A stretch of DNA of 64,000 nucleotides, from positions 186,001 to 250,000 of the forward strand of contig NZ_QNSE01000002.1 of assembly GCF_003315485.1 (NCBI RefSeq), read 5' to 3'. Every line of letters begins with the position of its first letter. Position 1 is the stretch's first letter. Of the stretch, positions 1-10,917 are shown piece by piece. The position numbers were made by a program, and so were the translations under genes. The notes under the pieces were generated by a model that worked only from the letters and a program-made list of their open reading frames with translations, ran no database searches and was not told where the DNA came from. This stretch comes from Marinomonas rhizomae. Lineage in GTDB: Bacteria; Pseudomonadota; Gammaproteobacteria; Pseudomonadales; Marinomonadaceae.

Positions 1-86
1 AGGTTAGTTTAGTATCTGTAGAGCCTCTTAATGTGCCAAATGTTCAAGCGGAGCGTCACATGGTAGTGATGACGCGTAAAGGATAA
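1..86 (+). CDS. rsmG: 16S rRNA (guanine527-N7)-methyltransferase, C-terminal end only
   Basis: An open frame runs from the window edge to a TAA at 84-86. It encodes the last 27 or so residues, including a GERH-like tail (AERHMVVMTRKG) that resembles the end of RsmG/GidB. RsmG methylates G527 of 16S rRNA. The assignment is supported by position: rsmG directly precedes parA in most gammaproteobacteria, and parA begins three bases after this stop. The rest of the gene lies outside the window, so start and length cannot be judged. Confidence 0.8.
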   Translation, partial: VSLVSVEPLNVPNVQAERHMVVMTRKG

Positions 87-89
87 AAC

Positions 90-857
90 ATGGCAAGAAC
101 CATCGCAGTTACCAACCAAAAGGGTGGTGTGGGTAAAACCACCACTTGTGTCAATTTAGCGGCATCATTGGCGGCAATGAAACGTCGAGTATTATTAATC
201 GATTTAGATCCGCAAGGTAATGCGACTACCGGAAGTGGCTTTACCAAAGAAGAGTTAGACACGAGCGTCTATGACGTATTGATTGGTTCTCATGGCGTAA
301 AAGAAGTCATGAAAAAAAGCATGCCTGGAGATTACTGGGTGTTGCCTGCAAATGGTGACTTAACAGGCGCAGAAGTGGTTTTACTAGATTTACCTAGTAA
401 GGAAACCCGCCTACGCGCTGGCCTGTATGAAGTCGACAATGACTTCGACTATATTCTGTTAGATTGCCCACCTGCGTTGAATATGTTGACGGTGAACGCT
501 TTAGCAGCTTCACAAGGTGTATTGATTCCGGTGCAATGTGAATATTACGCGCTAGAAGGGCTAACGGCGTTATTACAAACCATTAATCGTATTACGCAAG
601 CGCTAAATCCATCTCTAGAGGTCGAAGGTATTTTACGAACCATGTATGATCCTCGTCCTAGCTTAACGCATGATGTATCTAGTCAGCTTCATAAGCATTT
701 TGGCGATAAAGTCTATGATACTGTGATTCCTCGTAATATCCGTTTAGCGGAATCACCAAGCTATGGCTTGCCTGTATTGCACTATGAGAAACAGTCTCGT
801 GGTGCTATTGCTTATCTCGCATTAGCGGGTGAGTTTATTCGAAAGGCTGTCGCATAA
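90..857 (+). CDS. parA: Chromosome-partition ATPase ParA (Soj)
   Basis: The 255-residue product is a ParA/MinD-type ATPase that moves the replication origin together with ParB. It has the deviant Walker A motif KGGVGKT at residues 11-17, with the signature lysine at the start, and LLIDLDPQGN as the following beta-strand/switch region. A DNA-binding N-terminal extension is absent, which marks it as the short chromosomal (Soj) type and not the plasmid P1-ParA type. The start lies three bases after the rsmG stop, and parB follows after 45 bases, so rsmG-parA-parB probably form one transcription unit. Length and context are normal for the family. Confidence 0.96.
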   Translation: MARTIAVTNQKGGVGKTTTCVNLAASLAAMKRRVLLIDLDPQGNATTGSGFTKEELDTSVYDVLIGSHGVKEVMKKSMPGDYWVLPANGDLTGAEVVLLDLPSKETRLRAGLYEVDNDFDYILLDCPPALNMLTVNALAASQGVLIPVQCEYYALEGLTALLQTINRITQALNPSLEVEGILRTMYDPRPSLTHDVSSQLHKHFGDKVYDTVIPRNIRLAESPSYGLPVLHYEKQSRGAIAYLALAGEFIRKAVA

Positions 858-902
858 TTACTGTTTTATAAGCACACTTTAATACCAATTAGGGTTAATG
901 AA

Positions 903-1787
903 ATGACGATGAAAAAAAGAGGTCTAGGTCGTGGCTTAGACGCATTATTGGCACCACAATCGACGCCAACCAATGAGGCTGAAAGTGGCTCTGATAGTGA
1001 GCAAATAAAAGGCCTGACTTATTTACCTGTTGAATGGCTTTCTAAGGGGAAATTCCAGCCTCGTCGTGACATGAATCCTGCGCAATTAGAAGATCTTGCG
1101 GCTTCAATTCGTACTCAAGGTATTATGCAGCCTATTGTTGTGCGCCCAAGCGGCCATAATCAATACGAAATTATCGCGGGTGAGCGTCGTTGGCGTGCTG
1201 CTAAATTGGCTGATTTAACCCAAGTTCCTGCTATTGTCCGTCATGTTGAAGATGCCGATGCTGTCGTGCTTGCTTTAATTGAAAATATTCAACGCGAAGA
1301 CCTAAACCCAGTTGAAGAAGCGTTGGCACTACAGCGTTTAGTGGAAGACTTTCATTTAACCCAACAAGAAGTTGCGGATACTGTGGGGAAATCCCGCTCT
1401 ACCGTCGCGAATTTATTACGATTATTAGGGTTAACGCCAGAAGTGCGTCGCTTATTAGAGCATGGTGACATTGAAATGGGTCATGCGCGGGCTTTATTAC
1501 CTTTAGAACATGACAAACAAATTCAAGCAGCCTCACAAGTCGTGACCAAATCTTTGTCTGTTCGCGAGACAGAAAGATTGGTGAAAAGTTTTCAAGCGGT
1601 TGAAAAAAGTGAAGATAGCAAACCTGCCTTGCCAGATTTGAGTGCAGAAGCTGAGCGAATTAGTCAAAAAATTAATGCCGCGGTCAAAATACAACCATCA
1701 GCTAAAGGAAAGGGCAAGTTGGTAATTGAATACCGTAACCCAGAGCACCTAGAACTCTTGGTTAGTGAACTGCTTGCTGGGAAATGA
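903..1787 (+). CDS. parB: Chromosome-partition protein ParB (Spo0J)
   Basis: The 294-residue product is the CTP-dependent DNA clamp that loads at parS sites and works with ParA. Residues 1-14 (KKRGLGRGLDALL) are the conserved N-terminal ParA-stimulating peptide. The CTP-binding domain carries GERRWRA at 93-99, followed by ENIQREDLNP. A helix-turn-helix (QQEVADTVGKSRSTVANLLRLL) and a C-terminal dimerisation segment complete the protein. An AGGG about nine bases upstream supports the ATG at 903; the ATG at 909 is also possible. No parS palindrome was seen in this window, so its cognate sites must lie elsewhere. Confidence 0.96.
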   Translation: MTMKKRGLGRGLDALLAPQSTPTNEAESGSDSEQIKGLTYLPVEWLSKGKFQPRRDMNPAQLEDLAASIRTQGIMQPIVVRPSGHNQYEIIAGERRWRAAKLADLTQVPAIVRHVEDADAVVLALIENIQREDLNPVEEALALQRLVEDFHLTQQEVADTVGKSRSTVANLLRLLGLTPEVRRLLEHGDIEMGHARALLPLEHDKQIQAASQVVTKSLSVRETERLVKSFQAVEKSEDSKPALPDLSAEAERISQKINAAVKIQPSAKGKGKLVIEYRNPEHLELLVSELLAGK

Positions 1788-1859
1788 AGCAATTTGTGAC
1801 AAGTACGCTTTTCTATCTAGACAAGATGGCTTGAAAGTGGTGATGTGGGTCGGTTTAAG

Positions 1860-1888
1860 TTGAACAAGGCCGCCATTACCCATATAAT
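1860..1888 (+). promoter_or_regulatory. Sigma-70 promoter for the atp operon
   Basis: TTGAAC at 1860-1865 and TATAAT at 1883-1888 are separated by exactly 17 bases, close to the sigma-70 consensus. They lie in the 164-base gap between parB and atpI. Transcription would start near 1895, giving a leader of about 57 bases before the atpI ATG. The position at the head of the whole ATP synthase operon makes this its likely main promoter. No experiment is implied. Confidence 0.75.
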
Positions 1889-1951
1889 GCCTCGAATTTT
1901 GTAAATCATCACATTGATTGCACTTTTATAGTGCGAAAAGAGAGTCGGGTA

Positions 1952-2359
1952 ATGGAGACAAAAAAGCCACTAAGCGCCAGTGCAATTATTAGCGCTAAAA
2001 AGAAGGCTATATTTCGTTTCCTTTTATTACAATTATTACTCACTTTTTTGGTTTCTTTGGGAATTTTTTACGTTGCTGGTGGTCTGTATGGGTATTCGTT
2101 TATATTGGGCGCTTTAACCAGCATATTACCGAGTGTTTATATGGCTTGGCGAATCTTTGGTTACAAGGGGACTCGCCCAGCAAAAGATGTTGTTAGATCA
2201 TTCTATCGAGGAGAAGCTGGTAAGTTGGCTATGACAGTGGTTTTGTTGTCGCTGGTTTTTCTTCTGGTAAAACCATTAGCTGCAGGGGCATTCTTTGCAG
2301 GTTTTGGTGGTGCAATTTTGAGCCATTGGCTTAGTCCCATTGTGCTAAGAAATACTTAG
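1952..2359 (+). CDS. atpI: ATP synthase accessory protein I
   Basis: This small, highly hydrophobic protein (about 135 residues from the ATG at 1952) has four predicted membrane segments, including FLLLQLLLTFLVSLGIFYV near the N-terminus and a pair towards the C-terminus. AtpI is a non-essential helper for assembly of the c-ring or for ion supply to Fo. Identification rests on its invariable place directly before atpB and on its hydropathy more than on a strong motif. An in-frame GTG at 1931 would add seven residues. I prefer the ATG because the extra residues are not membrane-like. Confidence 0.85.
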   Translation: METKKPLSASAIISAKKKAIFRFLLLQLLLTFLVSLGIFYVAGGLYGYSFILGALTSILPSVYMAWRIFGYKGTRPAKDVVRSFYRGEAGKLAMTVVLLSLVFLLVKPLAAGAFFAGFGGAILSHWLSPIVLRNT

Positions 2360-2389
2360 TACAATGGGAAATAGGATTTTAATCATTGA

Positions 2390-3256
<867 letters not shown>

Positions 3257-3298
3257 GTGTGTGTTCTTTAAAGTAATATTTTTTTAAACCTTATCTAA

Positions 3299-3580
<282 letters not shown>

Positions 3581-3637
3581 TATTCTGCAAAACTTTGCGG
3601 AAATGATTTTTAAACGACTAAAAGCGAGGGTATTAGC

Positions 3638-4108
3638 GTGAACTTAAATCTCACACTTCTAGGCCAAGCTATATCGTTTGCTATTTTTGTCTGGTTCTGC
3701 ATGAAATATGTGTGGCCACCAGTTATTACTGCGCTCGAAGAGCGCAGTAAAAAAATTGCAGACGGTTTGGAAGCAGCGAACCGTGCTTCACGTGACCTTG
3801 AGTTGGCACAAGAACAAGCCACTCAAATTCTACGTGAAAGCAAAGAGAACGCGGCCGAGATTATTGAACAAGCCAACAAACGTGCGAACCAAATGGTCGA
3901 CGAGGCAAAAGAGCAGGTGATTGCTGATGGCAAACGTCTGCGCGAAGCAGCTCAAGCAGAGATCGAACAAGACGTAATGCGTGCTAAAGAAGCATTGCGT
4001 GCTCAAGTGTCCGTTCTTGCATTTGCTGGTGCCGAGAAGATTTTGGGAGCCACCATTGACGAAAAAGCACATAGCGAGATCGTTGAACAGCTCGCCAAAG
4101 AGCTTTAA
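3638..4108 (+). CDS. atpF: ATP synthase Fo subunit b
   Basis: The 156-residue stator subunit starts with a GTG at 3638. One N-terminal membrane helix ([20 protein letters not shown]) is followed by [18 protein letters not shown], where the long charged, alanine-rich right-handed coiled coil starts and runs to the C-terminus. Length matches the E. coli protein (156 residues). It connects Fo to the delta subunit, whose gene begins 11 bases downstream. Confidence 0.96.
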   Translation: MNLNLTLLGQAISFAIFVWFCMKYVWPPVITALEERSKKIADGLEAANRASRDLELAQEQATQILRESKENAAEIIEQANKRANQMVDEAKEQVIADGKRLREAAQAEIEQDVMRAKEALRAQVSVLAFAGAEKILGATIDEKAHSEIVEQLAKEL

Positions 4109-4119
4109 GCGAGGGTCTA

Positions 4120-4656
4120 ATGGCTGAATTAAAAACAGTCGCGCGACCGTACGCTAAAGCGGTTTTCGAAGTTGCTAGAGAGCAAGGTCACATTGTTGAG
4201 TGGGCTGATATGTTAAACGTATTAGCGGCTGTAACGGTTGAACCTAAGCTTGAAAAAGCACTTGGGAATCCAGCTTTTAGTGCGGAAGAGAAGGCAAACG
4301 CTCTAGCGGACGTTTGTGCAGAAGTAACTACAGAACAAGGTAAAGCATTTTTGTTAACCTTAGCTGTGAATAAGCGTTTATCGCTTCTTCCTGCTATTTC
4401 TGAGTTATTTTTACAGTTCAAACTGAATTTCGAAAAAGCCGTAAATGTTCAATTTACGTCTGCATTTGAATTAACAGCAGAACAAACACAAGCATTAGCC
4501 GCTTCACTGACTAAAAAGTTGGACCGTACAGTCAACTTAACCAGTGAAACAGACGCAAGCCTACTTGGTGGCGTGGTTATTCGTACAGGTGACTTAATCA
4601 TCGACGGTTCAGTACGCGGTAAATTAGCGAAACTGGCCGAGGCGATAAACTCCTAG
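4120..4656 (+). CDS. atpH: ATP synthase F1 subunit delta
   Basis: The 178-residue protein links the b-subunit stalk to the top of the alpha3beta3 head (OSCP family). It begins with the family-typical ARPYAKAVFEVA and ends with LLGGVVIRTGDLIIDGSVRGKL, the conserved C-terminal signature. It lies between atpF and atpA, with short gaps on both sides and a start 11 bases after the atpF stop. Confidence 0.96.
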   Translation: MAELKTVARPYAKAVFEVAREQGHIVEWADMLNVLAAVTVEPKLEKALGNPAFSAEEKANALADVCAEVTTEQGKAFLLTLAVNKRLSLLPAISELFLQFKLNFEKAVNVQFTSAFELTAEQTQALAASLTKKLDRTVNLTSETDASLLGGVVIRTGDLIIDGSVRGKLAKLAEAINS

Positions 4657-4694
4657 TGTTTCGTTAAATCGAAACCAGGGTTGAGGAATTTAGC

Positions 4695-6239
4695 ATGCAG
4701 CAACTGAATCCATCTGAGATCAGCGAGATTATCAAGAAGCGCATCGAGAACCTCGATGTATCTTCTGATGCCCAAAATGAGGGCACAATTGTCAGCGTGG
4801 CAGACGGTATCGTTCTGATCCACGGCTTGGCAGATGTTATGTACGGGGAAATGATTGAATTCCCTGGTGGTGTTTACGGTATTGCTTTGAACCTAGAGCG
4901 TGACTCTGTCGGTGCAGTAGTACTTGGTAAATATCAAGACCTTGTAGAAGGTCAAAAAGTAAAATGTACAGGTCGTATATTGGAAGTTCCAATTGGTCCT
5001 GAATTGCTTGGTCGTGTTGTTGACGCATTGGGTAATCCAATCGACGGCAAAGGCGCTATCGATGCAAAGCTAACTGATAAAGTTGAAAAAGTGGCTCCAG
5101 GCGTTATCGAACGTCAGTCCGTTGATCAACCGATTCAAACAGGTTACAAAGCCATTGACGCCATGGTGCCAATTGGTCGTGGTCAACGTGAGTTGATCAT
5201 CGGTGACCGTCAGATTGGTAAGACTGCTCTAGCAATCGATACCATTATTGCTCAGAAAGATTCTGGCATTAAGTGTGTATACGTAGCGATCGGTCAGAAA
5301 CAATCTACAATTGCTAACGTCGTGCGTAAGCTTGAAGAAGCTGGCGCAATGGAATACACCACAGTGGTAGCAGCTGGCGCATCTGATCCAGCAGCAATGC
5401 TTTACATAGCGCCATACACTGGCTGTACTATGGGTGAATATTTCCGTGACCGCGGTGAAGACGCTTTGATCATTTATGATGATTTGACCAAGCAAGCTTG
5501 GGCTTACCGTCAGATCTCTTTGCTTCTTCGTCGTCCGCCAGGTCGTGAAGCCTACCCAGGTGATGTTTTCTATCTTCACTCTCGTCTTCTTGAGCGTGCA
5601 TCTCGTGTAAACGTTGATTACGTAGAGAAATTCACCAATGGTGAAGTGAAAGGCAAAACAGGCTCTTTGACTGCCTTGCCAATCATCGAGACTCAAGGTG
5701 GTGACGTATCTGCATTCGTACCAACCAACGTTATCTCCATCACAGATGGTCAGATATTCTTGGAAACGAGTGCATTTAACGCCGGTATCCGTCCAGCGAT
5801 GAACGCAGGTATTTCTGTATCTCGTGTAGGTGGTGCAGCACAAACTAAGATCGTCAAGAAACTTGGCGGTGGTATTCGTCTTGCATTGGCTCAGTATCGT
5901 GAATTGGCGGCTTTCGCTCAGTTCGCATCTGACCTAGACGAAGCGACTCGTAAGCAGCTAGAGCACGGTAAACAGGTTACTGAACTGATGAAGCAAAAGC
6001 AGTTCTCTCCTATGTCTGTAGCTGATATGGGCGTAGTTCTTTACGCTGCTAATGATGGCTTCCTTGAAGATGTTGAAACAAGCAAAATTGGTAGTTTTGA
6101 AACTGCTTTGTTGGGCTACATGAACAGTGAACACACTGATCTTATGGCTGACATTAACAAAACTGGTAATTTTAACGGCGAGATTGAAGCGACATTTAAA
6201 GCGGCAATCGAGAAGTTTAAAGCGACGCAAACTTGGTAA
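4695..6239 (+). CDS. atpA: ATP synthase F1 subunit alpha
   Basis: The 514-residue non-catalytic nucleotide-binding subunit has Walker A GDRQIGKT at 170-177, the Walker B segment [13 protein letters not shown], and the alpha signature [14 protein letters not shown]. It begins with [10 protein letters not shown], as is usual. The TTGAGGAATTTAGC leader supplies a GAGG ribosome-binding site. Length is one residue from E. coli AtpA (513). A stem-loop follows in the gap before atpG. Confidence 0.98.
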   Translation: MQQLNPSEISEIIKKRIENLDVSSDAQNEGTIVSVADGIVLIHGLADVMYGEMIEFPGGVYGIALNLERDSVGAVVLGKYQDLVEGQKVKCTGRILEVPIGPELLGRVVDALGNPIDGKGAIDAKLTDKVEKVAPGVIERQSVDQPIQTGYKAIDAMVPIGRGQRELIIGDRQIGKTALAIDTIIAQKDSGIKCVYVAIGQKQSTIANVVRKLEEAGAMEYTTVVAAGASDPAAMLYIAPYTGCTMGEYFRDRGEDALIIYDDLTKQAWAYRQISLLLRRPPGREAYPGDVFYLHSRLLERASRVNVDYVEKFTNGEVKGKTGSLTALPIIETQGGDVSAFVPTNVISITDGQIFLETSAFNAGIRPAMNAGISVSRVGGAAQTKIVKKLGGGIRLALAQYRELAAFAQFASDLDEATRKQLEHGKQVTELMKQKQFSPMSVADMGVVLYAANDGFLEDVETSKIGSFETALLGYMNSEHTDLMADINKTGNFNGEIEATFKAAIEKFKATQTW

Positions 6240-6246
6240 TGAGTTT

Positions 6247-6272
6247 GGTGATAAGCGACTAAGCTTGTCACC
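6247..6272 (+). repeat. Intercistronic stem-loop, atpA-atpG
   Basis: GGTGATAAGC (6247-6256) can pair with GCTTGTCACC (6263-6272) around a six-base loop, giving a ten-base-pair stem with one G-U pair in RNA. No T-run follows, so it is unlikely to be an efficient terminator inside the operon. A role in message stability or processing is the simpler guess. Confidence 0.55.
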
Positions 6273-6320
6273 ACTTTCTTGCAGTTTGTGAAATAACATT
6301 CTCACAAGGGCAGTTCTATT

Positions 6321-7181
6321 ATGGCAGTCGGAAAAGAGATACGCACTCAGATTTCGAGCATTAACAATACGCGTAAAATTACTCGTGCTATGGAAAAAGT
6401 AGCTGCAAGTAAAACGCGTAAAGCTCAGGATCGTATGGCCGCTTCTCGTCCGTATGCGGAACGAATTCGCCAAGTAGTTGGTCATTTGGCCAACGCGAAT
6501 CCTGAGTATAAACACCGTTACCTTACCGAACGTGAGGCGAAGCGTGTTGGTTATATCGTAATCTCTTCTGATCGTGGGTTATGTGGTGGTTTGAACGTTA
6601 ACGTGTTCAAAAAAGCCATAAAAGATATGAAACAGTTTGCTGATTCTGGTGTTGAAATCGACATCTGTGCGATCGGCAGCAAAGCCGTTTCTTTCTTTCG
6701 TAACTACGGCGGAAATGTAACAGCAGCCTTCACCGGTTTGGGTGATGCACCAAAAGCTGACTCTTTAGTAGGTAGCGTAAAGGTGATGCTAGACGCATTT
6801 GATGAAGGTCGTATCGATCGTCTTTATGTGGTTTCAAATGAGTTCGTGAATACCATGACTCAAAACCCGACGGTTGAACAACTTTTGCCATTAAAAGCGG
6901 AAGAGAATACAGAGTTACAGCACCACTGGGATTACATTTATGAACCAGAAGCCGTTGAAATTTTGAACGAGTTATTGGTTCGCTATATTGAATCTCAAGT
7001 ATATCAGTCAGTTGTTGAGAACATTGCGTGTGAACAAGCAGCCCGTATGCTTGCGATGAAAAACGCAACGGACAACGCCGGCGATATCATTGATGAATTG
7101 CAGTTGGTGTACAACAAGGCTCGTCAAGCAGCGATTACTCAGGAGATATCTGAGATAGTTAGCGGCGCGGCAGCGGTTTAA
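6321..7181 (+). CDS. atpG: ATP synthase F1 subunit gamma
   Basis: The 286-residue central rotor shaft begins with the typical coiled-coil segment [28 protein letters not shown] and ends with the matching C-terminal helix ([21 protein letters not shown]). [11 protein letters not shown] is the conserved Rossmann-like core motif. An 81-base gap containing a stem-loop separates it from atpA. atpD follows after 29 bases. Confidence 0.97.
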   Translation: MAVGKEIRTQISSINNTRKITRAMEKVAASKTRKAQDRMAASRPYAERIRQVVGHLANANPEYKHRYLTEREAKRVGYIVISSDRGLCGGLNVNVFKKAIKDMKQFADSGVEIDICAIGSKAVSFFRNYGGNVTAAFTGLGDAPKADSLVGSVKVMLDAFDEGRIDRLYVVSNEFVNTMTQNPTVEQLLPLKAEENTELQHHWDYIYEPEAVEILNELLVRYIESQVYQSVVENIACEQAARMLAMKNATDNAGDIIDELQLVYNKARQAAITQEISEIVSGAAAV

Positions 7182-7198
7182 GGTATTTAGGTATTTAA

Positions 7199-8587
<1,389 letters not shown>

Positions 8588-8597
8588 CCATCACGCG

Positions 8598-8627
8598 TAG
8601 CAAAAGCGTTGAAAAGCGCTTTTGCTA
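8598..8627 (+). repeat. Intercistronic stem-loop, atpD-atpC
   Basis: TAGCAAAAGCG (8598-8608) pairs perfectly with CGCTTTTGCTA (8617-8627) across an eight-base loop, giving an 11-base-pair stem. There is no T-run after it. It may protect the upstream message or reduce atpC expression relative to atpD, which would suit epsilon (one copy per enzyme) against beta (three copies). Confidence 0.6.
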
Positions 8628-8650
8628 AGTATGACTAAGAGAGGCAACTT

Positions 8651-9070
8651 ATGGCTATCACAGTACACTGCGATATCGTAAGCGCTGAACAAGAGATTTT
8701 TTCCGGTACGGTTCAATCTCTTGTGGCTGCAGGCAGCTATGGCGATTTGGGCATTATGCCTGGTCACGCGCCATTGTTGACGACTCTGCAACCAGGTCCT
8801 GTTCGTGTGGTTAAAGAAAATGGTGACGAAGAGGTAATCTTCGTGTCCGGTGGCTTCCTAGAAGTTCAACCGCACCGCGTCACCGTCTTGGCTAACACAG
8901 CCACTCGTGCAAGAGATCTGGACGAAGAGGCGGCACTAAAAGCTCAGGCACATGCTAAAGAGCTTTTGGCTAACCAAAAACCTGACGTCGACTACACTCG
9001 TGCGACAGTGGAACTAGCAGAAGCTATGGCCCGCTTGCGTACTATTCAACAGTTTCGCGATCATAAATAA
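8651..9070 (+). CDS. atpC: ATP synthase F1 subunit epsilon
   Basis: The 139-residue inhibitory and coupling subunit has an N-terminal beta-sandwich ([39 protein letters not shown]) followed by a C-terminal two-helix arm rich in Ala, Glu and Arg. It is the last gene of the operon. A GAGAGGCAACTT ribosome-binding site lies upstream, and a strong terminator follows within about 30 bases. Confidence 0.96.
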   Translation: MAITVHCDIVSAEQEIFSGTVQSLVAAGSYGDLGIMPGHAPLLTTLQPGPVRVVKENGDEEVIFVSGGFLEVQPHRVTVLANTATRARDLDEEAALKAQAHAKELLANQKPDVDYTRATVELAEAMARLRTIQQFRDHK

Positions 9071-9093
9071 GCGCTAATGTTGAGTTTGAAGTC

Positions 9094-9122
9094 AAAAAAA
9101 GCAGCTTTCGAGCTGCTTTTTT
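9094..9122. terminator. Bidirectional intrinsic terminator, atp operon and TrmB-like gene
   Basis: GCAGCT (9101-9106), a TTCG tetraloop and AGCTGC (9111-9116) form a stem flanked by an A-run on the left (9094-9100) and a T-run on the right (9117-9122). It can therefore stop transcripts from both the atp operon and the convergent gene ending at 9152. Confidence 0.85.
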
Positions 9123-9151
9123 ATTGCCAAAATTTTATCTAACTGTTTGTT

Positions 9152-9901
9152 TCAAAGCATCTTCCACAAAGTATCGAAGATGATTTGCTGGGCTTTGGCG
9201 ATGTCTTTAGATTCCAATACCACAGCAGAAGGGAAGTTATTACTCGCCAAAGAAATAATCGCACATTTGGGTGGATAGATAGCAATATAGCTGGCGTCGA
9301 CCGAACCTTCCGTTTTAATCCACTTACGTTCCGATAATTCCGCCTCCTCACCGCCGTCACCAAGGGCGATGACTTTTACATTAATGCCTAGCTTCACCCG
9401 CTGTTTTGTGTAGTTTGGAAATGGGCGATATAAAAAGGGGCGAATCGGTTTAGATGAAAACACGCAATATTCTTTGTGGTCTTGTTGCGACACCACGTTT
9501 AAAATATCGCGTAAAACCCACTCTATGCCATCATCGCCTTCGTAATAACGTACATGGGTTTGATGATAATCTGGCTGCTGCTGATGCAAGTTAGGAATGA
9601 TAGTGTTCTTTAGGTTTTCTATGGTTTTTTCTAAGCGGTTGCGTTTCTCTTCCGCAAGATTTAACAGGATATCTGGGTTTTCAGCGGTAAATAATCGGCG
9701 CTTCCCTTTGGGGAAATAGCTGACGATGCCTTTGCTTTGTAATTGTTTGAGTGACTCATAGGCGGTACCGCGATTGATGCCGCTATGCTCGGCAATATCT
9801 CGTATAGAAGAAGGACCTAGCTTTAGTAGAGTTTGATAAAGTTGAGTTTCTCTTGGCGTCAAACCAAGCATTTCAAAAGCTTGCTGAATCATAGGGCTCA
9901 C
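9152..9901 (-). CDS. TrmB-family transcriptional regulator
   Basis: The first 70 or so residues of this 249-residue protein form a winged helix-turn-helix of the TrmB type: LGLTPRETQLYQTLLKLGPSSIRDIAEHSGINRGTAYESL, then a wing ending in YFPKGKRRLFTAENP. A short coiled coil follows (LNLAEEKRNRLEKTIENLKN). The C-terminal part (about 110-249) is a ligand-domain candidate that I do not recognise in detail; TrmB proteins often sense sugars. No obvious target operon lies next to it: tcdA is divergent and the atp operon convergent. The function is therefore only 'DNA-binding regulator'. Confidence 0.75.
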   Translation of the reverse strand: MSPMIQQAFEMLGLTPRETQLYQTLLKLGPSSIRDIAEHSGINRGTAYESLKQLQSKGIVSYFPKGKRRLFTAENPDILLNLAEEKRNRLEKTIENLKNTIIPNLHQQQPDYHQTHVRYYEGDDGIEWVLRDILNVVSQQDHKEYCVFSSKPIRPFLYRPFPNYTKQRVKLGINVKVIALGDGGEEAELSERKWIKTEGSVDASYIAIYPPKCAIISLASNNFPSAVVLESKDIAKAQQIIFDTLWKML

Positions 9902-10034
9902 AGTACGTGGTGATTATTTATACAGACCTTTGTATGAAAAGGTCTTTTATAGAATGTAGTGCGTATTTTCAGCTTTAAAGAATACACTTATTGGAATAAA
10001 AACGCAGGGAAGAACCCTCTGCGAGGAGAGAAAA

Positions 10035-10814
10035 GTGACAGACGATCAACGATTTGGCGGTATTCGCCGTTTATATGGCGATGCTGCGTATGAGTTTTTT
10101 ACTCAAGCACAGGTTTGTGTCATCGGCATTGGCGGTGTTGGCTCTTGGGCGGCAGAAGCTTTAGCGCGTTCAGGAATTGGTCATATTACATTGATTGATA
10201 TGGACGACGTTTGCATTACTAATATTAACCGCCAAATTCACGCATTAGATGGCAATATTGGTCAATCGAAAGTCGATATCATGGCGGAACGAATCAAGTT
10301 GATTAACCCTGATTGCCAAGTAACCTGTATTGAAGACTTTATTACCCCCGAAAACATCGCTGAGCTGCTGTCTGAGCCGTTTGATTATATTATTGACTGC
10401 ATTGACAGTATCAAACCAAAAGCCGCTCTAATGGCGTGGAGTAAGAGTAATAAGCGTAAAGTCATCACTGTTGGTGGCGCGGGTGGTCAGATCGATCCGA
10501 CGAAAATTCTAATTGGTGACCTTTCAAAAACCGAAAAAGATCCTTTAGCAGCCAAATTACGCAACTTTCTGCGACGCTATTACAACTTTACTCGTAACCC
10601 GAAACGCCGCTTTGATATCGAGTGTGTGTATTCCACTGAACAATTACGCTATCCACAAGGCGACGGCACTGTGTCTCACCAACGTTTAAAAGGCGATACA
10701 GAAACCAAAATGAACTGCGATACCGGCTTTGGGGCGAGCACCGCCGTAACCGCTTCCTTTGCGTTTGTGGCGGTGTCGCGAGTATTGGAAAAGCTGGCAC
10801 AGAAGGCGAATTAG
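10035..10814 (+). CDS. tcdA: tRNA threonylcarbamoyladenosine dehydratase
   Basis: The 259-residue E1/MoeB/ThiF-type enzyme converts t6A37 of ANN-decoding tRNAs to the cyclic form ct6A using ATP. The nucleotide-binding motif GIGGVGSWAAEALARSGIG starts at residue 31, followed by IDMDDVCITNINRQ, the adenylation signature. Length is close to E. coli TcdA/CsdL (268). In E. coli it sits next to csdA and csdE, which supply sulfur relay partners. Here those two genes lie about 8 kb away, beyond a peptide-transport operon. The ribosome-binding site is GCGAGGAGAG, a few bases before a GTG start. Confidence 0.9.
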   Translation: MTDDQRFGGIRRLYGDAAYEFFTQAQVCVIGIGGVGSWAAEALARSGIGHITLIDMDDVCITNINRQIHALDGNIGQSKVDIMAERIKLINPDCQVTCIEDFITPENIAELLSEPFDYIIDCIDSIKPKAALMAWSKSNKRKVITVGGAGGQIDPTKILIGDLSKTEKDPLAAKLRNFLRRYYNFTRNPKRRFDIECVYSTEQLRYPQGDGTVSHQRLKGDTETKMNCDTGFGASTAVTASFAFVAVSRVLEKLAQKAN

Positions 10815-10917
10815 GTGACGATATCAAGCGTGATGGCTTTCCTTAGATATTTTTTATGATGGATAAGCTGGTTTTGCTTATCCAGACATACATCATTTAT
10901 CTGGCCTTAGGTTTCTT

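Noticed and set aside
1-1787. parS sites or DnaA boxes near parAB
   Set aside because: No TGTTNCACGTGNAACA-like palindrome or cluster of TTATCCACA boxes was seen, so no origin or parS is claimed in the window.
5229-6515. Minus-strand frames opposite atpA and atpG
   Set aside because: These are Cys-, Arg- and Thr-rich translations of the complementary strand of highly biased coding sequence and resemble no protein family.
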